DNA from: Plantago ovata | Lineage: Eukaryota; Streptophyta; Magnoliopsida; Lamiales; Plantaginaceae | Direction: 5' to 3' | DNA length: 64,000 nt | NCBI GenBank assembly: GCA_028274465.1 | Contig: CM051457.1 | Coordinates: 54,038,425 to 54,102,424 of the forward strand | Part shown: one piece after another, positions 20,718 to 31,857 of the stretch | Numbering within the stretch: the stretch's first letter is position 1 | How the letters are laid out: each line of letters starts with the position of its first letter | Program-made: the position numbers and the translations under genes | The notes under the pieces: model-generated | Told to the model about the DNA's origin: nothing | Seen by the model: only the letters and a program-made list of their open reading frames with translations | Database searches by the model: none

Positions 20718-21686
20718 TGATGAACGTATTTTTGACGCGTTCATCTTGTCTTTTTCACCTTCTTTTGCCATCTTTTAGCCTTGTTTTTTGGTTAGTTTTG
20801 TAGAATTGTGTCACGTTTTGTGTTTTCTGCATTTTCAGGCACTTAGGTACGAAACGGCGTATTTGGAGCTAAAAACGAGTCTTTTTGATGGAAAAGATGA
20901 CCCCGTTGAAGTTCCCCAATCTCCGTGGCTTGTTCGTAAGTGTTTGAGTATCAATAAGCATCGAGAAGGATGAGTCCAAGGCACCCGAGGGCCATGCGAG
21001 GGCAAAAAGATTGAGTTTGAAGACAAAAATCTGCCCAGGAGCCAAGCTAAGCGCCTGGAATAGTGAAGCGCTTCGCTTCAATTTCCAGGAGCTTGGGCAC
21101 AGAAGCCAAGCGAAGCGCTCGGAGTGCCCGAAGCGCTTCGCTTGCCATGCGGTCCGCTTGGCTTCTCCAAGCGGTCCGCTTGGCAGCGGTTACGTTTTCG
21201 GATTTTCCTTCTTAGATCTGATCTTTGGTCATTTTTTGAATATCTTTTGAACTGTAACTTCGTTTTGGAGAGCACCTAAGCCCCAAAACTCAGAGAATAT
21301 TCAGATTTCTTTGTATTTTAGCTTGGGATTCAAGGTTTTGATTGGGATTCATCCTTTGTAATCATCTACGGAGAGGTTTTCTTTGATTTCCACCGATTAG
21401 TGATAGCTTTGGTGGTAACTTGTATCACTCTCTTGTCTTATAGTTTGATATGATGTATTCCAATTATTATTCATATGAATTGATGTCTATGTTGATGAAT
21501 ATGAGTAGCTAAATCTTTTGTGTTGGTGGTAGAATGTAGAATATGCATGCTATGGGTTATGTTTATGCTTACATGAGATTGTGATTCAATCTTGCTGCAA
21601 ATCCCTTCATATGATTCTTAGTTGCCTATAAAATATATTCGAATTGAGTATAGTGACAAACTCTTGGTCAATGAAAGCTATAGGAT
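20718..21686 (+). repeat. Family B LTR (B3), plus strand, 3'-truncated
   Basis: Starts TGATGAACG after a polypurine tract; a terminal hairpin has arms GATGAACG and CGTTCATC (20719-20745). It holds a palindrome cluster (21047-21185). At about 21686 (ATAGGATTG) it jumps into 3' untranslated sequence (GGGGAGGTGTTTTTGACAC), losing about 435 bp of LTR. It is closely similar to B4. Confidence 0.85.
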
Positions 21687-22435
21687 TGGGGAGGTGTTTT
21701 TGACACATAGTACTGCTGCTTGCCCTATATAAAAAAAGAAAGAGAAAAAAGAAAAGAAAAAAAAAAAAGGAAGAGAAAAGAGAAAAGAAAAAAAGAAGAA
21801 AGAAAATAAAGAATAAGACCCAAAAGCAAAAGAAGGGTCGTAGCAAGCCAAAAGCAGTCTCGTAGTGTGAAGTGTCATGTAAATATTTTGTTCTTGTGAA
21901 GTGTCGAGTTGTAAATTCTATCTTTCGTTTCGTGTCGCCTTTGTCCAAGGCCTGTTCTTGACCACCCTCGTCTTGCTATTCAAGAAGTGGTTGAAAGAGA
22001 CTCATTCTTGAGAGTCTGGGTAGAATAGGGGAGTGTTATCTTTCTAAGGGAACCCTCCTTCGTTTGATGAGAGCCAGTATTGGTTCGCCCTCTCTTGAGG
22101 AAAAGTCTCGCTTGGTGAACAGAAGTAAGCCCTCGGTTTCATAGGCACGGGGCATTTGTAGTATGATAACATGCATCATTGTGTCGTCACTGACCACGTC
22201 CAGGTAGAAGATGTTACGAGAGACTCCTTTGTTTAACCAAGTGCACTTGAGAATGTGTATATTCGCAATCGAGGCATACTTCAACCTATTTGCATGTCAT
22301 GCTCATTTGGTCTTGTTCATAAGCATTTGGTAGATTCAATAGATTAGTTCACTTTACTTGGCATGAGACTCCTTTTGTGTTGCATTTAGGTTAGTTTGTT
22401 GCTTGAGGACAAGCAAAGGTTTGGTTTGGGGAGTT
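21687..22435 (+). repeat. Family B 3' untranslated region between LTRs B3 and B4
   Basis: Corresponds to about 908-1640 of the left copy: homopurine tract (21729-21800), GTGTCGCCTTTGTCC block and polypurine tract ending at 22435. It lacks the first hairpin; the second was lost at the junction with B3. Confidence 0.85.
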
Positions 22436-23840
22436 TGATGAACGTATTTTTGACGCATTCATCTTGTCTTTTTCACCTTCTTTTGCTATCTTTTAGCCTT
22501 GTTTTTTGGTTAGTTTTGTAGAATTGTGTCACGTTTTGTGTTTTCTGCATTTTCAGGCACTTAGGTACGAAACGGCATTTTTGGAGCTAAAAACGAGTCT
22601 TTTTGATGGAAAAGATGGCCCCGTTGAAGTTCCCCAATCTTCGTGGCTTGTTCGTAAGTGCTTGAGTATCAATAAGCATCGAGAAGGATGAGTCCAAGGC
22701 ACCCGAGGGCCATGCGAGGGCAAAAAGATTGAGTTCGAAGACAAAAATCTGCCCAGGAGCCAAGCTAAGCGCCTGGAATAGTGAAGCGCTCCGCTTCAAA
22801 TTCCAGGAGCATTGGCACAGAAGCCAAGCGAAGCGCTTGGAGTGCCCGAAGCGCTTCGCTTGCCAAGCGGTCCGCTTGGCTTCTCCAAGCGGTCTGCTTG
22901 GCAGCGGTTACGTTTTCGGATTTTCCTTCTTAGATCTGATCTTTGATCATTTTTTGAATATCTTTTGAACTGTAACTTCGTTTTGGAGAGCTCCTAAGCC
23001 CTAAAACTCAGAGAATATTCAGATTTCTTTGTATTTTATCTTGGGATTCAAGGTTTTGATTGGGATTCATCCTTTGTAATCATCTACGGAGAGGTTTTCT
23101 TTGATTTCCACCGATTAGTGACAGCTTTGGTGGTAACTTGTATCACTCTCTTGTCTTGTAGTTTGATATGATGTATTCCAATTATTATTCATATGAATTG
23201 ATGTCTATGTTGATGAATATGAGTAGCTAAATCTTTTGTGTTGGTGGTAGAATGTAGAATATGCATGCTATGGGTTATGTTTATGCTTACATGAGATTGT
23301 GATTCAATCTTGCTGCAAATCCCTTCATATGATTCTTAGTTGCCTATAAAATATATTCGAATTGAGTATAGTGACAAACTCTTGGTCAATGAAAGCTATA
23401 GGATTGTATGTTAGAGATTTGCAGCATGCTAGATAAATGGTGTTGGTGACAAGCACCTCTAAATTATTGATAGTGATCTTTCATGATGTGTGTCTTAAAT
23501 TTGCCTAGACGAGTTGCTTAGCAGACTTGATCGAAGGTTCTACGCACTGAACTTGTGAGCATATTCGTAACCCATGCATGTGTATTTGATTTCTACCACC
23601 AACCGTTTTCCAAACTTGTTTACATAAATCTGATTTCTCGTTGCTATTGTTCAAAGGAAACGATTCTCTACACTTTTGAACTCGTTGACTGAAATTGCTT
23701 GCAAAAACCCCAAGCAAAGCCACGTTAGGTCCCGAGAGAACGACACTAGGGGACAACTTGCCATTGCACTCTAGTTTGTGTAGTGATAAGTGTTCTTAGG
23801 CTTTTAAAACAAATTTAATTGGTGAAAAACGACATCATCA
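22436..23840 (+). repeat. Family B LTR (B4), plus strand, complete
   Basis: 1405 bp from TGATGAACG to CGACATCATCA. It has a palindrome cluster (22765-22912) and GAGAACGACACTAGG near 23733. It is followed by apparently unique sequence (CCCGGATTCC), so this is the outer right end of the family-B complex. Confidence 0.9.
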
Positions 23841-23944
23841 CCCGGATTCCATCCCGATGGTAAAGATCTATATGTGAATCCCTCATTATCGTCCTCTGAA
23901 TTCCAGTTCACACAATTAACAACGTCACCTTGGTCACCCTCCAT
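23841..23944 (-). pseudogene. Possible first exon of a host gene, cut by LTR B4
   Basis: On the minus strand an ATG at 23944-23942 opens a frame of 34 codons that runs without a stop into the LTR border. It begins MEGDQGDVVNCVNWN and ends in a segment reading RSLPSGWNP. It looks like ordinary protein sequence, not retroelement Gag or Pol, and I do not recognise the family. An out-of-frame ATG lies 8 bases upstream. The open frame is too short to prove coding potential. Confidence 0.3.
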
Positions 23945-24649
23945 AGTCCATAAGGGTTAAAATACATCCTACGACACATCATGCAAATAAACAATGCTCC
24001 AAATAATCACTACCCAAGTGTCATCGCAGCACCATCACACAATAAAAGCTCAACACTCAACATTCTAATGATCAAATAATAAACTAGAGTCTGTACAACA
24101 ATATTTTTGCGAGAGAAGTCGCTCAAAGAGTAAATACACGCATCTGATCAATGTCGTAAGAACCGCAATTTGTTGAAAGTTTTAAGAAGGTTGCAAAACA
24201 GGAAACTACGGAGAACAACAGATCCTGCAAAATCCATCATGACAGATTGTAAAATGTCGATCTTGGAACAAAAAGTCCTACCTTCTTACAAGCTGTCAAA
24301 TTTATTTAGGCCCTATACTACGTCGTAACTGAGGGAAGAGAAAAAAAATAGTTCTCAAGCATTCAATCCAAAACAACAAAATGAGCGGATCAGCATCACA
24401 AAATTCAAGCTTGGGAACAGAGTCCACACGCGCAGACACCATTTCCAAAACTCCAGAGTTCAAAAAATTACCAAACGACAAGTAAACAAGGGTTTAATCA
24501 AAATTGAACTACGAGCGCCTAGCAGAAAGAAAGTGATTCAGGTTCAATACGACCGTTTTCGAAATTCCCATATGACTCTAAAGCCCCTAAAAAGGCTAAA
24601 TTCCCTCTCAAAACAGCAAACCCATAGAGAATGTAAAAATCACGGACAA
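23945..24649. other. No recognisable feature
   Basis: About 700 bases of AT-rich, apparently non-repetitive sequence. It could be 5' leader or promoter of the minus-strand ORF at 23841-23944. No convincing ORF, hairpin or retroelement signature was seen. Confidence 0.4.
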
Positions 24650-25269
24650 GTTATAACACCCAGTAAAACCCGTCCGAAAATCGAAGGACAATCCGAGAAA
24701 AGGAATAAAGAAGGAGTCACTTACTAGTGGCAGAAGGCCGGAAACCGCCACACGTCGCCTACGGGCAAAGCCCGGCCCGTAAGTCCGTTCCACACGGATA
24801 CCTCCGACCCAACACGCGCGCTAAACCTCCGGCTTCAACGACGAGAAAAGAGAAAAAGGGAGGAGATGAAAGGGAGTTTCATTTTTGCTTTGAAAATTTA
24901 GTATATTCTTGGGAGAGGCAAGTCACGGCTGTTGGGAAAAAGGGGGCAAGAAGAAGCAGCTAGGTTAAAGAACTTGCATACTCCTTTGTGTTGATGGGCC
25001 AAGAGACATAGGCCTGATCCATTATGCCAAGTAAGTCCAATTTGCTTATTAATTGAATATGCAGCATGTTGTGATTTGAAAATGGATTTGTTTGTTAGCC
25101 GTGTGATCAATTTGATTGTGTTGGTAAAAAACTTGCATACATATTGTCGGTTGTGGCATATAATATTATTGTTTCAATCTGCTGTTTATATATGACCCAA
25201 AGAAAATTTTGGTATATCTCGATCTTTGTGCGCCTCAGATCAAATCTTAGTATTGAGATTACTTTATGG

Positions 25270-25680
25270 TGGTTATGATAGTGGAGGCACCCTGGCATCC
25301 ACAAAATCGCTTGAGGCAGCCTGGAATGCCAATTTACGCCCACGTAAGGTGCCATGAAGAAAAATAAATACAATAAAATAAAAAATACATTCCTTTATTT
25401 TAGTGTGCGTATGAGGCACCCTCAAGCTTAAAAGCTTATTTGTTCACATGACATGCCCATGAGGCACCCTCAAGTTTATACGTACATCTCGTGTGCCTTC
25501 AAATTTGTATGTTCATTCTTTGTGAGGCTCATGCGGTACCTCTATTATTATGTGCTTGTGAGGCTCCCTCAAACGAAAGGTTGTATGACCCTTTTAATTT
25601 TTATGACCACGAGATGCTCTTGAATAAAAAGGAGGGCCCTTATATCAATCTCATATGCCCATGAGGCGTCCTAAAAACTA
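25270..25680 (+). repeat. Degenerate repeats around GAGGCACCCTCAAG
   Basis: At least eight imperfect copies of a CCCATGAGGCACCCTCAAG-like unit, for example near 25407, 25445, 25520, 25555 and 25660, with irregular spacing. Non-coding; probably an internal repeat of a gypsy 3' region or LTR. Confidence 0.6.
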
Positions 25681-25899
25681 TTGGCTCTGAGATTGTACAT
25701 ATCAATAGACCCTTGGACTCTACTAAGGGACTTTAGAGACAATAAATAGGTACAGGTCGACTGGCATATCTCAAAAATCAAACGCCGAAAATTCCTTGTT
25801 CTTTACGGACGGACTGGCAGCATTCAGGGTTACTGGAGATATTTTTTATTATCTTATAGGACCCTCGGATAAAATCAAATTATTTCTACTCTTCAACTC

Positions 25900-26990
25900 G
25901 AGACTCTCGACTTGAAGAGTGGGGGATAAACTGTAATGGTAACAATTTGCCTCTACATTTGACTAGGAAAGTTTGGTCAAGAGGGCCACTGAGCGAGCAG
26001 GTCCATTCAGGGTCCCTTACGATTAAGTCCATAATTGCGATCCAATTTCACTCTGAATAGTCCAATTATTGAAAGGGTCACTAAGCCCATTACATTCTTG
26101 GCTCAAGGCCAACTGGACGTACAAGCCCAAACTGAGCATCAGTCTCTCTATAACAAATTCGACCGACTAAAACTAGGGTAACTTCCACATGCCGTCAGGC
26201 AAGCATTCAGTTACGAGTCAGACTCTAACTGATTCACTTCGAAGAGTCAGTCATCCACGACTCTAGATACGAGGAACGACCCTCAAATCTGGGGATCACG
26301 TTCAACTGACCAAAGACTCTTTCGGATATTCTCTCTATATAAGAGAGAGCGATTGGAACGAAAAGGGATCCGAGATTTACTACATCATACTTGAAACAAT
26401 AGCATTCTCACATTAAGTTTAAACCTAATCTCTACGATAATTCACCAGTCCGCCTCCGACGAAAATATCTTCTCTAGCACATATAATCTTACAACCCTAA
26501 AACCCTAGTTGTTAGGCATCCAAAACGATCAACCAATCACTCTACTCAAGGTCATTAACTCAATCAGACTCCGGTGATATCAAATCCGAGGCAACCTCGC
26601 ATATCCAGTTCCACGGCTGACTCTCTATTTCTCTAAAATAACAAGGATAAGTTTATTTCATTCATTATTCGAATTTACTTTTATATCGTCTATCACAAAC
26701 GTACTAACTTGAGCATCGGAGTGCCTTCGGTCGACACCACACAGGTGTCACCTTTGAATCTCACCGCTCTAGGTCGCTTTTGTATTGCTTTCAGGTCGTT
26801 GGTGCCCTCAATCCGTTCAAATCCGTGTATTGCTTTTAGGTCCTGGGTTCAAACCCTTTCAGGCACCTATTCTTTGATTATTTATTTATTGTTTTAAATC
26901 TTTTCATTTTAACTTCTATATCGACATTTAGGTAGTAACGGTTAGTATTCTTTTTAGGTAATCCATCCGACGCTTCGTAATTCAAGCTTT
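25900..26990 (+). repeat. Tat-like LTR remnant with TATA box
   Basis: GAAGAGTGGGGGATAAAC looks like a polypurine tract followed by TGTAATGGTAAC, a common start of Tat-type LTRs. CTCTATATAAGAGAG (about 26332-26346) is a good TATA box, and GACTTGAGC/GAGTGCCTTCGG-like sequence (26708-26730) is typical of the transcribed part. The right end was not placed. No primer site was found. Confidence 0.45.
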
Positions 26991-27993
26991 TTTGTTGAGA
27001 TCAAGCAGTAAGGTGAGTGTTCACCCAAAAACTACTACTTAGTAACTATTTTCGAAAACCTGGAAGTTTTAATGTATGCCTACTTTAATTGTTGATTTTA
27101 TTGTTCTACTTCCGCTATATACAAGTCCTATGTACTATGCTATTGTGTGTATCTTCTCCAGGGTTTTATACTCGGTTTCCGAGCATTGTTTTATGTTCTG
27201 TTTACTCTCGGTTTTCCGAGTATTGTTTTGTTTGACCGGTCGATTAGGATTACGAGTAGGTAGACTTGGGTAGTAGAGGCTATCGAGTTTACTTATGAGT
27301 TTCCTAGTCTATCCCACCTGATGCGAGGCAGAAGAAGCTGAGGTCTTGTTGGGTCGTAGGATTTCCCCTGAACGTACGTAGGGTATTGTATTGTCTAGAG
27401 TTGCGCTCTCTAGAGGGAGTTACAAGGGCTATTGGGAGTAGGATCAATAAGGCGGGCTGCACCAACTACTGTTATTGTTTCGGTTTTTCACAAAATCTTG
27501 TTACTCATATTGTTTCTCTGATTTTATTGATGATTTATACCGTTCTATTTAATGAATGTAATGTTTGATTGTTTTCGGTTTCGTTTGCGAACTAAACTAT
27601 TTTGCCCGGCATAAAACTCACTACTGCATGAACACCGCTGAGATTTTTGTCTCACCATTCTTTCTTTTTATTTAATTCCTTGTAGATTCAGTTGAAGGTG
27701 GGCAAGCGTAGACATCCAACGACTCAAGTGATGGGATTGGTGCTTTGGGACTTTTGTTAAAAAAAATATAAAGAAGAAAACTTGTTATCTTCGTTGTGGC
27801 TTTTGTTTTCAAACTGAAGTTTAGTTACCGTTGAATATTTTGTTTGAAGTTGTAAACTCCGTTAAGCGCCAAAATTCCTTTTGTCATGTAGCCTAAAGCC
27901 CTTTTGTATTTTCTAAATATTACTTATGTTTAAGATTTTCTGTAGTATCTCTCCGGAATTTATTTTTGTTTTAAAATTTTCGATACCGTTACA

Positions 27994-28435
27994 GGACCGC
28001 TTGGGCTCTGCCAAGCGGACCACTTGGCTGCTGCCAATCGGATCGCCTGGATGCTAGGTAACTTCTCTGGAATTCCAGAGATTTCCAAGCGGAGGGCTTG
28101 GCTTCCGGAAGCGGCTCACTTGCTCTGTGGGGCAGATTTTGACTTGGAAGCTCAATCCTTTGCGCACGATCGGCCCTCGGGTGCCTTGGACTCGTCCTTC
28201 TACACACTTATTGGGGCTCAAGCACTCACGAACAAAGCCACGGAGATCGAGGAACTTCAACGGGGCCATTTTCCATAAAAAAAATGCTCGTTTTTAGCTC
28301 AAAAACACCATTTCGTACCTAAGTGCCTGAAAATGCAAAAAACACAAAACGTGACACTATTCTACAAAACTAAGCAAAAGGATAGCAAAAGAAGGCAAGA
28401 AAGACAAGATGAACGCGTCAAAAATACGTTCATCA
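27994..28435 (-). repeat. Old family-B LTR fragment (B5), minus strand
   Basis: Starts TGATGAACG at 28435 on the minus strand and runs to about 27996 inside a decayed palindrome cluster (AAGCGGACCACTTGG, TCTCTGGAATTCCAGAGA). The LTR tip abuts the third ORF of element G. The other end abuts the GTTACA terminus of the Tekay-like sequence. Confidence 0.8.
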
Positions 28436-29699
28436 AATGTATTGTGAAATTCAAAGTGAAGGTGGAAGACAATTCTGTCTCACCAATATTCCCAGTGATG
28501 TATGGACTGAAAATTTGTTACATCTTGGAACATTTTCAAATCAAGTTGAGAACCCCATTGTCGATTAAGAAGTCAATGTGCAATGTGGGAAGAGCATTCT
28601 ACAAACAGAATGGACCCAAAGATGCTGACAAAAAGTCCAAGAAAGCAACAGACTCAAACGTTGCTGATACTGTTGTGGTTGCTGACACAAAAGCACCCAG
28701 CAAGAGAAGCAAGAAAAGGAAAGCTGATGATGATACTCAAACTGCAGCTTCATCAGCTGATCCTGTCCCCAAGAAAGCCCGGACAAAAACCTTCCCAAGG
28801 AAGAAGACAACGCTTAGGAAGTCAATTCCTATTTTTCATGATGTTCTGGATGACGATACAACAGTGGTTGGTGAAAAGCAACCTACTCAAGTAATTGATT
28901 TAGAAGCACTTGCTGACACTTCTACAAATCCAATTAATTTGGATATAATTACTGAAGAAAGACCACCAGGCAGTGGAAATGCAAATACTGCCTCAGAAAG
29001 AATTGATTATGTCTACGTTGTAAATAATCTTGAGCATACAAAACTTGAACCAGCAAGTGACATAGCTGCAGACCTGAGAAAGGTTGCACTTGCTGCACAA
29101 GCTAATACTGAGTCAGAAAATACTCAGGAAAGAAACGTACCCCCTCTCCATGATATCACTATGGCTCCACAAAGTGATATTGGAGAAGAATTGATGAAAG
29201 TTGTTGAAACAACAACTCAAGAAAAGAAGATAGTTGCTGAGACAGCAACAAGTCAAGAAAAGGCAGTTGCTGAAACAACAACTATTGAAGACACAGTTGC
29301 TGAGACTGCAACTGTTCAAAACGTTGAGTTTGCTGAAACTCACTTTGAAGTATCGTTCGACGACGCATCACATGATGCTGAGAATGAAAGACCAAGTTCA
29401 CCAGTCACTTCAATTGACAAGATCCAACTGGTACTTACTGATCTAAGCCAGAAAACGGACATGGAGATTGATGATAACTCCAACAAGTCAGTGGATCTTT
29501 TTATGATAAGTAGTGAACTAAGAGGTCAAGATACTTCCGCTCAACTTGTCATCTCAGAGACAAGGGAGATTGCTGACACTGCACAACTTTCTCAATTAGA
29601 GCAAGAAAACAATAAGTCTGCTGAAGAGAAAGATCAACACATATTGATGAAGCCATTGATGCTGAAAGAATAGAGTCCACTATTGTTGTTCTTCAGCAG

Positions 29700-29774
29700 G
29701 TAGAAAACTCAAAATTTAGCTTATCTTATGTTTTCGATAACTTATCTTTAGCTAATCTGTTTAATTCTTATCAG
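29700..29774 (+). other. Intron 1 in element G ORF (75 bp, phase 0)
   Basis: Donor CAGCAG|GTAGAAAA, acceptor TTCTTATCAG|ACT, AT-rich. Removing it restores VLQQ-TSLDASQ, aligned with LPQQ-TSQDTSQ in F (junction at 56687/56688). Confidence 0.8.
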
Positions 29775-29843
29775 ACTTCTCTTGATGCAAGTCAAAAGCA
29801 AACTGAGGCTTCTGCACCAGAATCCACAATCACTGCTCAGCAG

Positions 29844-29915
29844 GTACTTGTTAATTTTGGTGAAAATACTAGGTTTGGTAACTTAGTACTTATATCTAAC
29901 TTTTTGTTATCTCAG
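29844..29915 (+). other. Intron 2 in element G ORF (72 bp, phase 0)
   Basis: Donor CAGCAG|GTACTTGT, acceptor TTGTTATCTCAG|GAT. Removing it joins TAQQ-DDQNQEA, aligned with PAQQ-DEQMEDA in F (56756/56757). Confidence 0.8.
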
Positions 29916-30011
29916 GATGATCAGAATCAAGAAGCAAACACTGTTCCTGAAAACATGAATGTAGATAATGCACAACCAAGTGTGCAACATGAGCTTGCTG
30001 AAAAACAGCAG

Positions 30012-30089
30012 GTAAAACATGTTACAGTTTTAGACTCTAAAATTACAATTCATGAACTTTGTGAAAATAACAAAAATGTTCTTTGTCAG
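30012..30089 (+). other. Intron 3 in element G ORF (78 bp, phase 0)
   Basis: Donor CAGCAG|GTAAAACA, acceptor TTCTTTGTCAG|GCT. Removing it joins EKQQ-AQKEIKE, aligned with DSQQ-AQKETTE in F (56834/56835). Confidence 0.8.
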
Positions 30090-30719
30090 GCTCAAAAGGA
30101 GATAAAGGAAATAGCTCTCATCACAGAAGTCCATGAAGTTAGTTGAGAAGAACTCTACTCAAACTTCAAAAGAAATACTTTGACCAGAGTTGCTAAATCT
30201 GTCAGCAACTGGCAAAGATACAGAAGAATTGACTTCTCAGATCTTCACATCCATCTTCCCAATTAAAAGAAGAGAAACTCTCTTATCAAGCTTGAAACCT
30301 TTGTTCACTCTATCCTTCCTGAAGAGCTATCCTATTTTCAGCAAATGAATGCTAATCTGGTTGCTACAATCAGAGAGAATATGAAGGCTAAATTCAAGAG
30401 TACCTCTCCAGCTGAACAAGCTGTGATGCTCAAAGGATCCTTTGTGCCAGTGGTGGCTGATCCCCACAAAATCAATGAGGAGGAAGAGGTAACAAGCCAA
30501 GCAATCTACAAACATCTTGAATTGGTCATTCTGACTAATGATGATGAAGAAGAGGAAGATGAGAATGTACCAAAAGATTTTAATGATGATGAATCAAAAG
30601 ATTCTAAAGACAATAAGGATGATGAGGATGATAATCAAGGTCGGTCCAGATGTTAATGGAGAGAAATTGACAGTTGTTGATCAAGAAGATCAAGCACATG
30701 CTGAAAGGCATGATGCTGA

Positions 30720-31857
30720 GTAACCTCCCAGCAAACAACAAGAATCTGCTACAACTCCTGCTGACCAATCCACTCCAGTAACTGAACAAGTTGCTGAGAC
30801 TGATGAAGAACTTGCCAGAAAGCAAGCTGAAATTGCTAAAGGAAAAGCAAAGCTTTCTGATGCATATACAATTTTGCTCAAAGCTCAGGTCACTAATGCA
30901 AACCTAGAGGAAGATGAAATCTTCAATGAAGACTATCAAAGAGCAGTTGAAAATAGCCTTCAAATTAATGTGGTTGGAACACAACATTTAGACATTGCTC
31001 AGTCTTCAGGAGTGAAAGTGAAAAGTTTGGAAGAATCCTCCTTTCCACCTACTGCTGGTGAAACTCCAGTTGTTGAGTCTCAAGAGTTGCTCTCAACAAC
31101 CACTCAACAAAACGAATATGTGGCAAAAGACCTTGGAATCAAGGTTGTTGGTCTTGATGAACCAGGTGAAGAGGAAGAGTTATCCGATATCTCAGCACCT
31201 GAAGAAGAAGAAGAAGAAGAAGTGGAAATTCCTCCAGCATCCATGAATTCTGATGAAGGAGATGATGAAAGAAACAGGTTGCTGAGAAATGAAGATCAGT
31301 TTGCCACTGAGCTAAAAGCTCATTCAGTTGCTCCCTCAATAGTGCCTTTCCCAAGCGTAGAGGATTTTACACCAAGAATAAAGGCACTAATGGTTGTTCA
31401 TAAAACATGCAAAGAAGAGGATGATGCACTGCTTGCTGAGTGTCCACTCAATATTGAAAAGATACTGACTACTGTGCTGAACCGCACTACTACTCTTACT
31501 ATAGCTCAGAAAGATATCAGTCTACATCACAAGAGCTATGAAGATGATGTCACCAAAGCACTAAAGCTTGCCAAAAGTGCATTAACAAAGGCTCAGGCAA
31601 TTATGGAAGATAAAATCAACAATGAGCGAAGACATGAGGAGAATCTGGCTCTTATCAAAGAAGAACTGTCAAAGCTTACAACTGATCAGCAAGACATGAT
31701 TCTTAAGTACAACAACCTTCATTCTCTTGCTGAAAATTGCAACGAGTTTTTCTCTGCTTACATCAAACCGATGTTGCAATCCATGTCTAAGGGGGAAGAT
31801 ACAATGAAAAGATGTCAAAAGACTTATCCTCTACTGCTCCCTCTCCTGCATTGCTGA
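30720..31857 (+). pseudogene. Element G third ORF, acidic and helical segment
   Basis: Continues the same protein after a TAA near 30721. It has DEELARKQAEIAKGKAKLSD, then NEDYQRAVENSLQ (the last part shared with F before its deletion), an acidic run with EEEEEEEVEIPP, and a long predicted coiled coil (HKSYEDDVTKALKLAKSALT, NNERRHEENLALIKEELSKL). No counterpart exists in F, which has lost roughly 1.7 kb here. The frame shifts near 31800-31850. Confidence 0.7.

Larger units (their letters stand above)
24650..27993 (+). repeat. Probable decayed Tekay/Del-type LTR with other LTR sequence nested in it
   Basis: The left end TTATAACACCCAGTAAAACCCG resembles the usual start of Tekay/Del LTRs (TGTAACACCCCG). 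The right end CGATACCGTTACA has the matching terminus. The segment CATGAACACCGCTGAGATTTTTGTCTCACC (about 27628-27657) is of the kind seen near the 3' end of those LTRs. The middle contains unrelated Tat-like sequence. There is no coding potential. The assignment rests on memory of motif style and needs a database comparison. Confidence 0.4.
28438..30719 (+). pseudogene. Element G third (envelope-like) ORF, middle part, with three introns
   Basis: Homologous to residues about 265 onward of the F ORF (54609-57866): FKVKVEDNSVSPIFPVMYG and CNVGRAFYKQNGPK, then a Val-Ala-Glu-rich low-complexity region. Frame damage includes a shift near 29640, a TGA at about 30144, a TAA near 30264 and a shift near 30645. 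Three GT-AG introns (29700-29774, 29844-29915, 30012-30089) interrupt codons QQ|TS, QQ|DD and QQ|AQ; F reads straight through at all three. The product has no known function. SIRE-type third ORFs are called envelope-like by position, but I see no signal peptide or membrane segment here. Confidence 0.8.
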
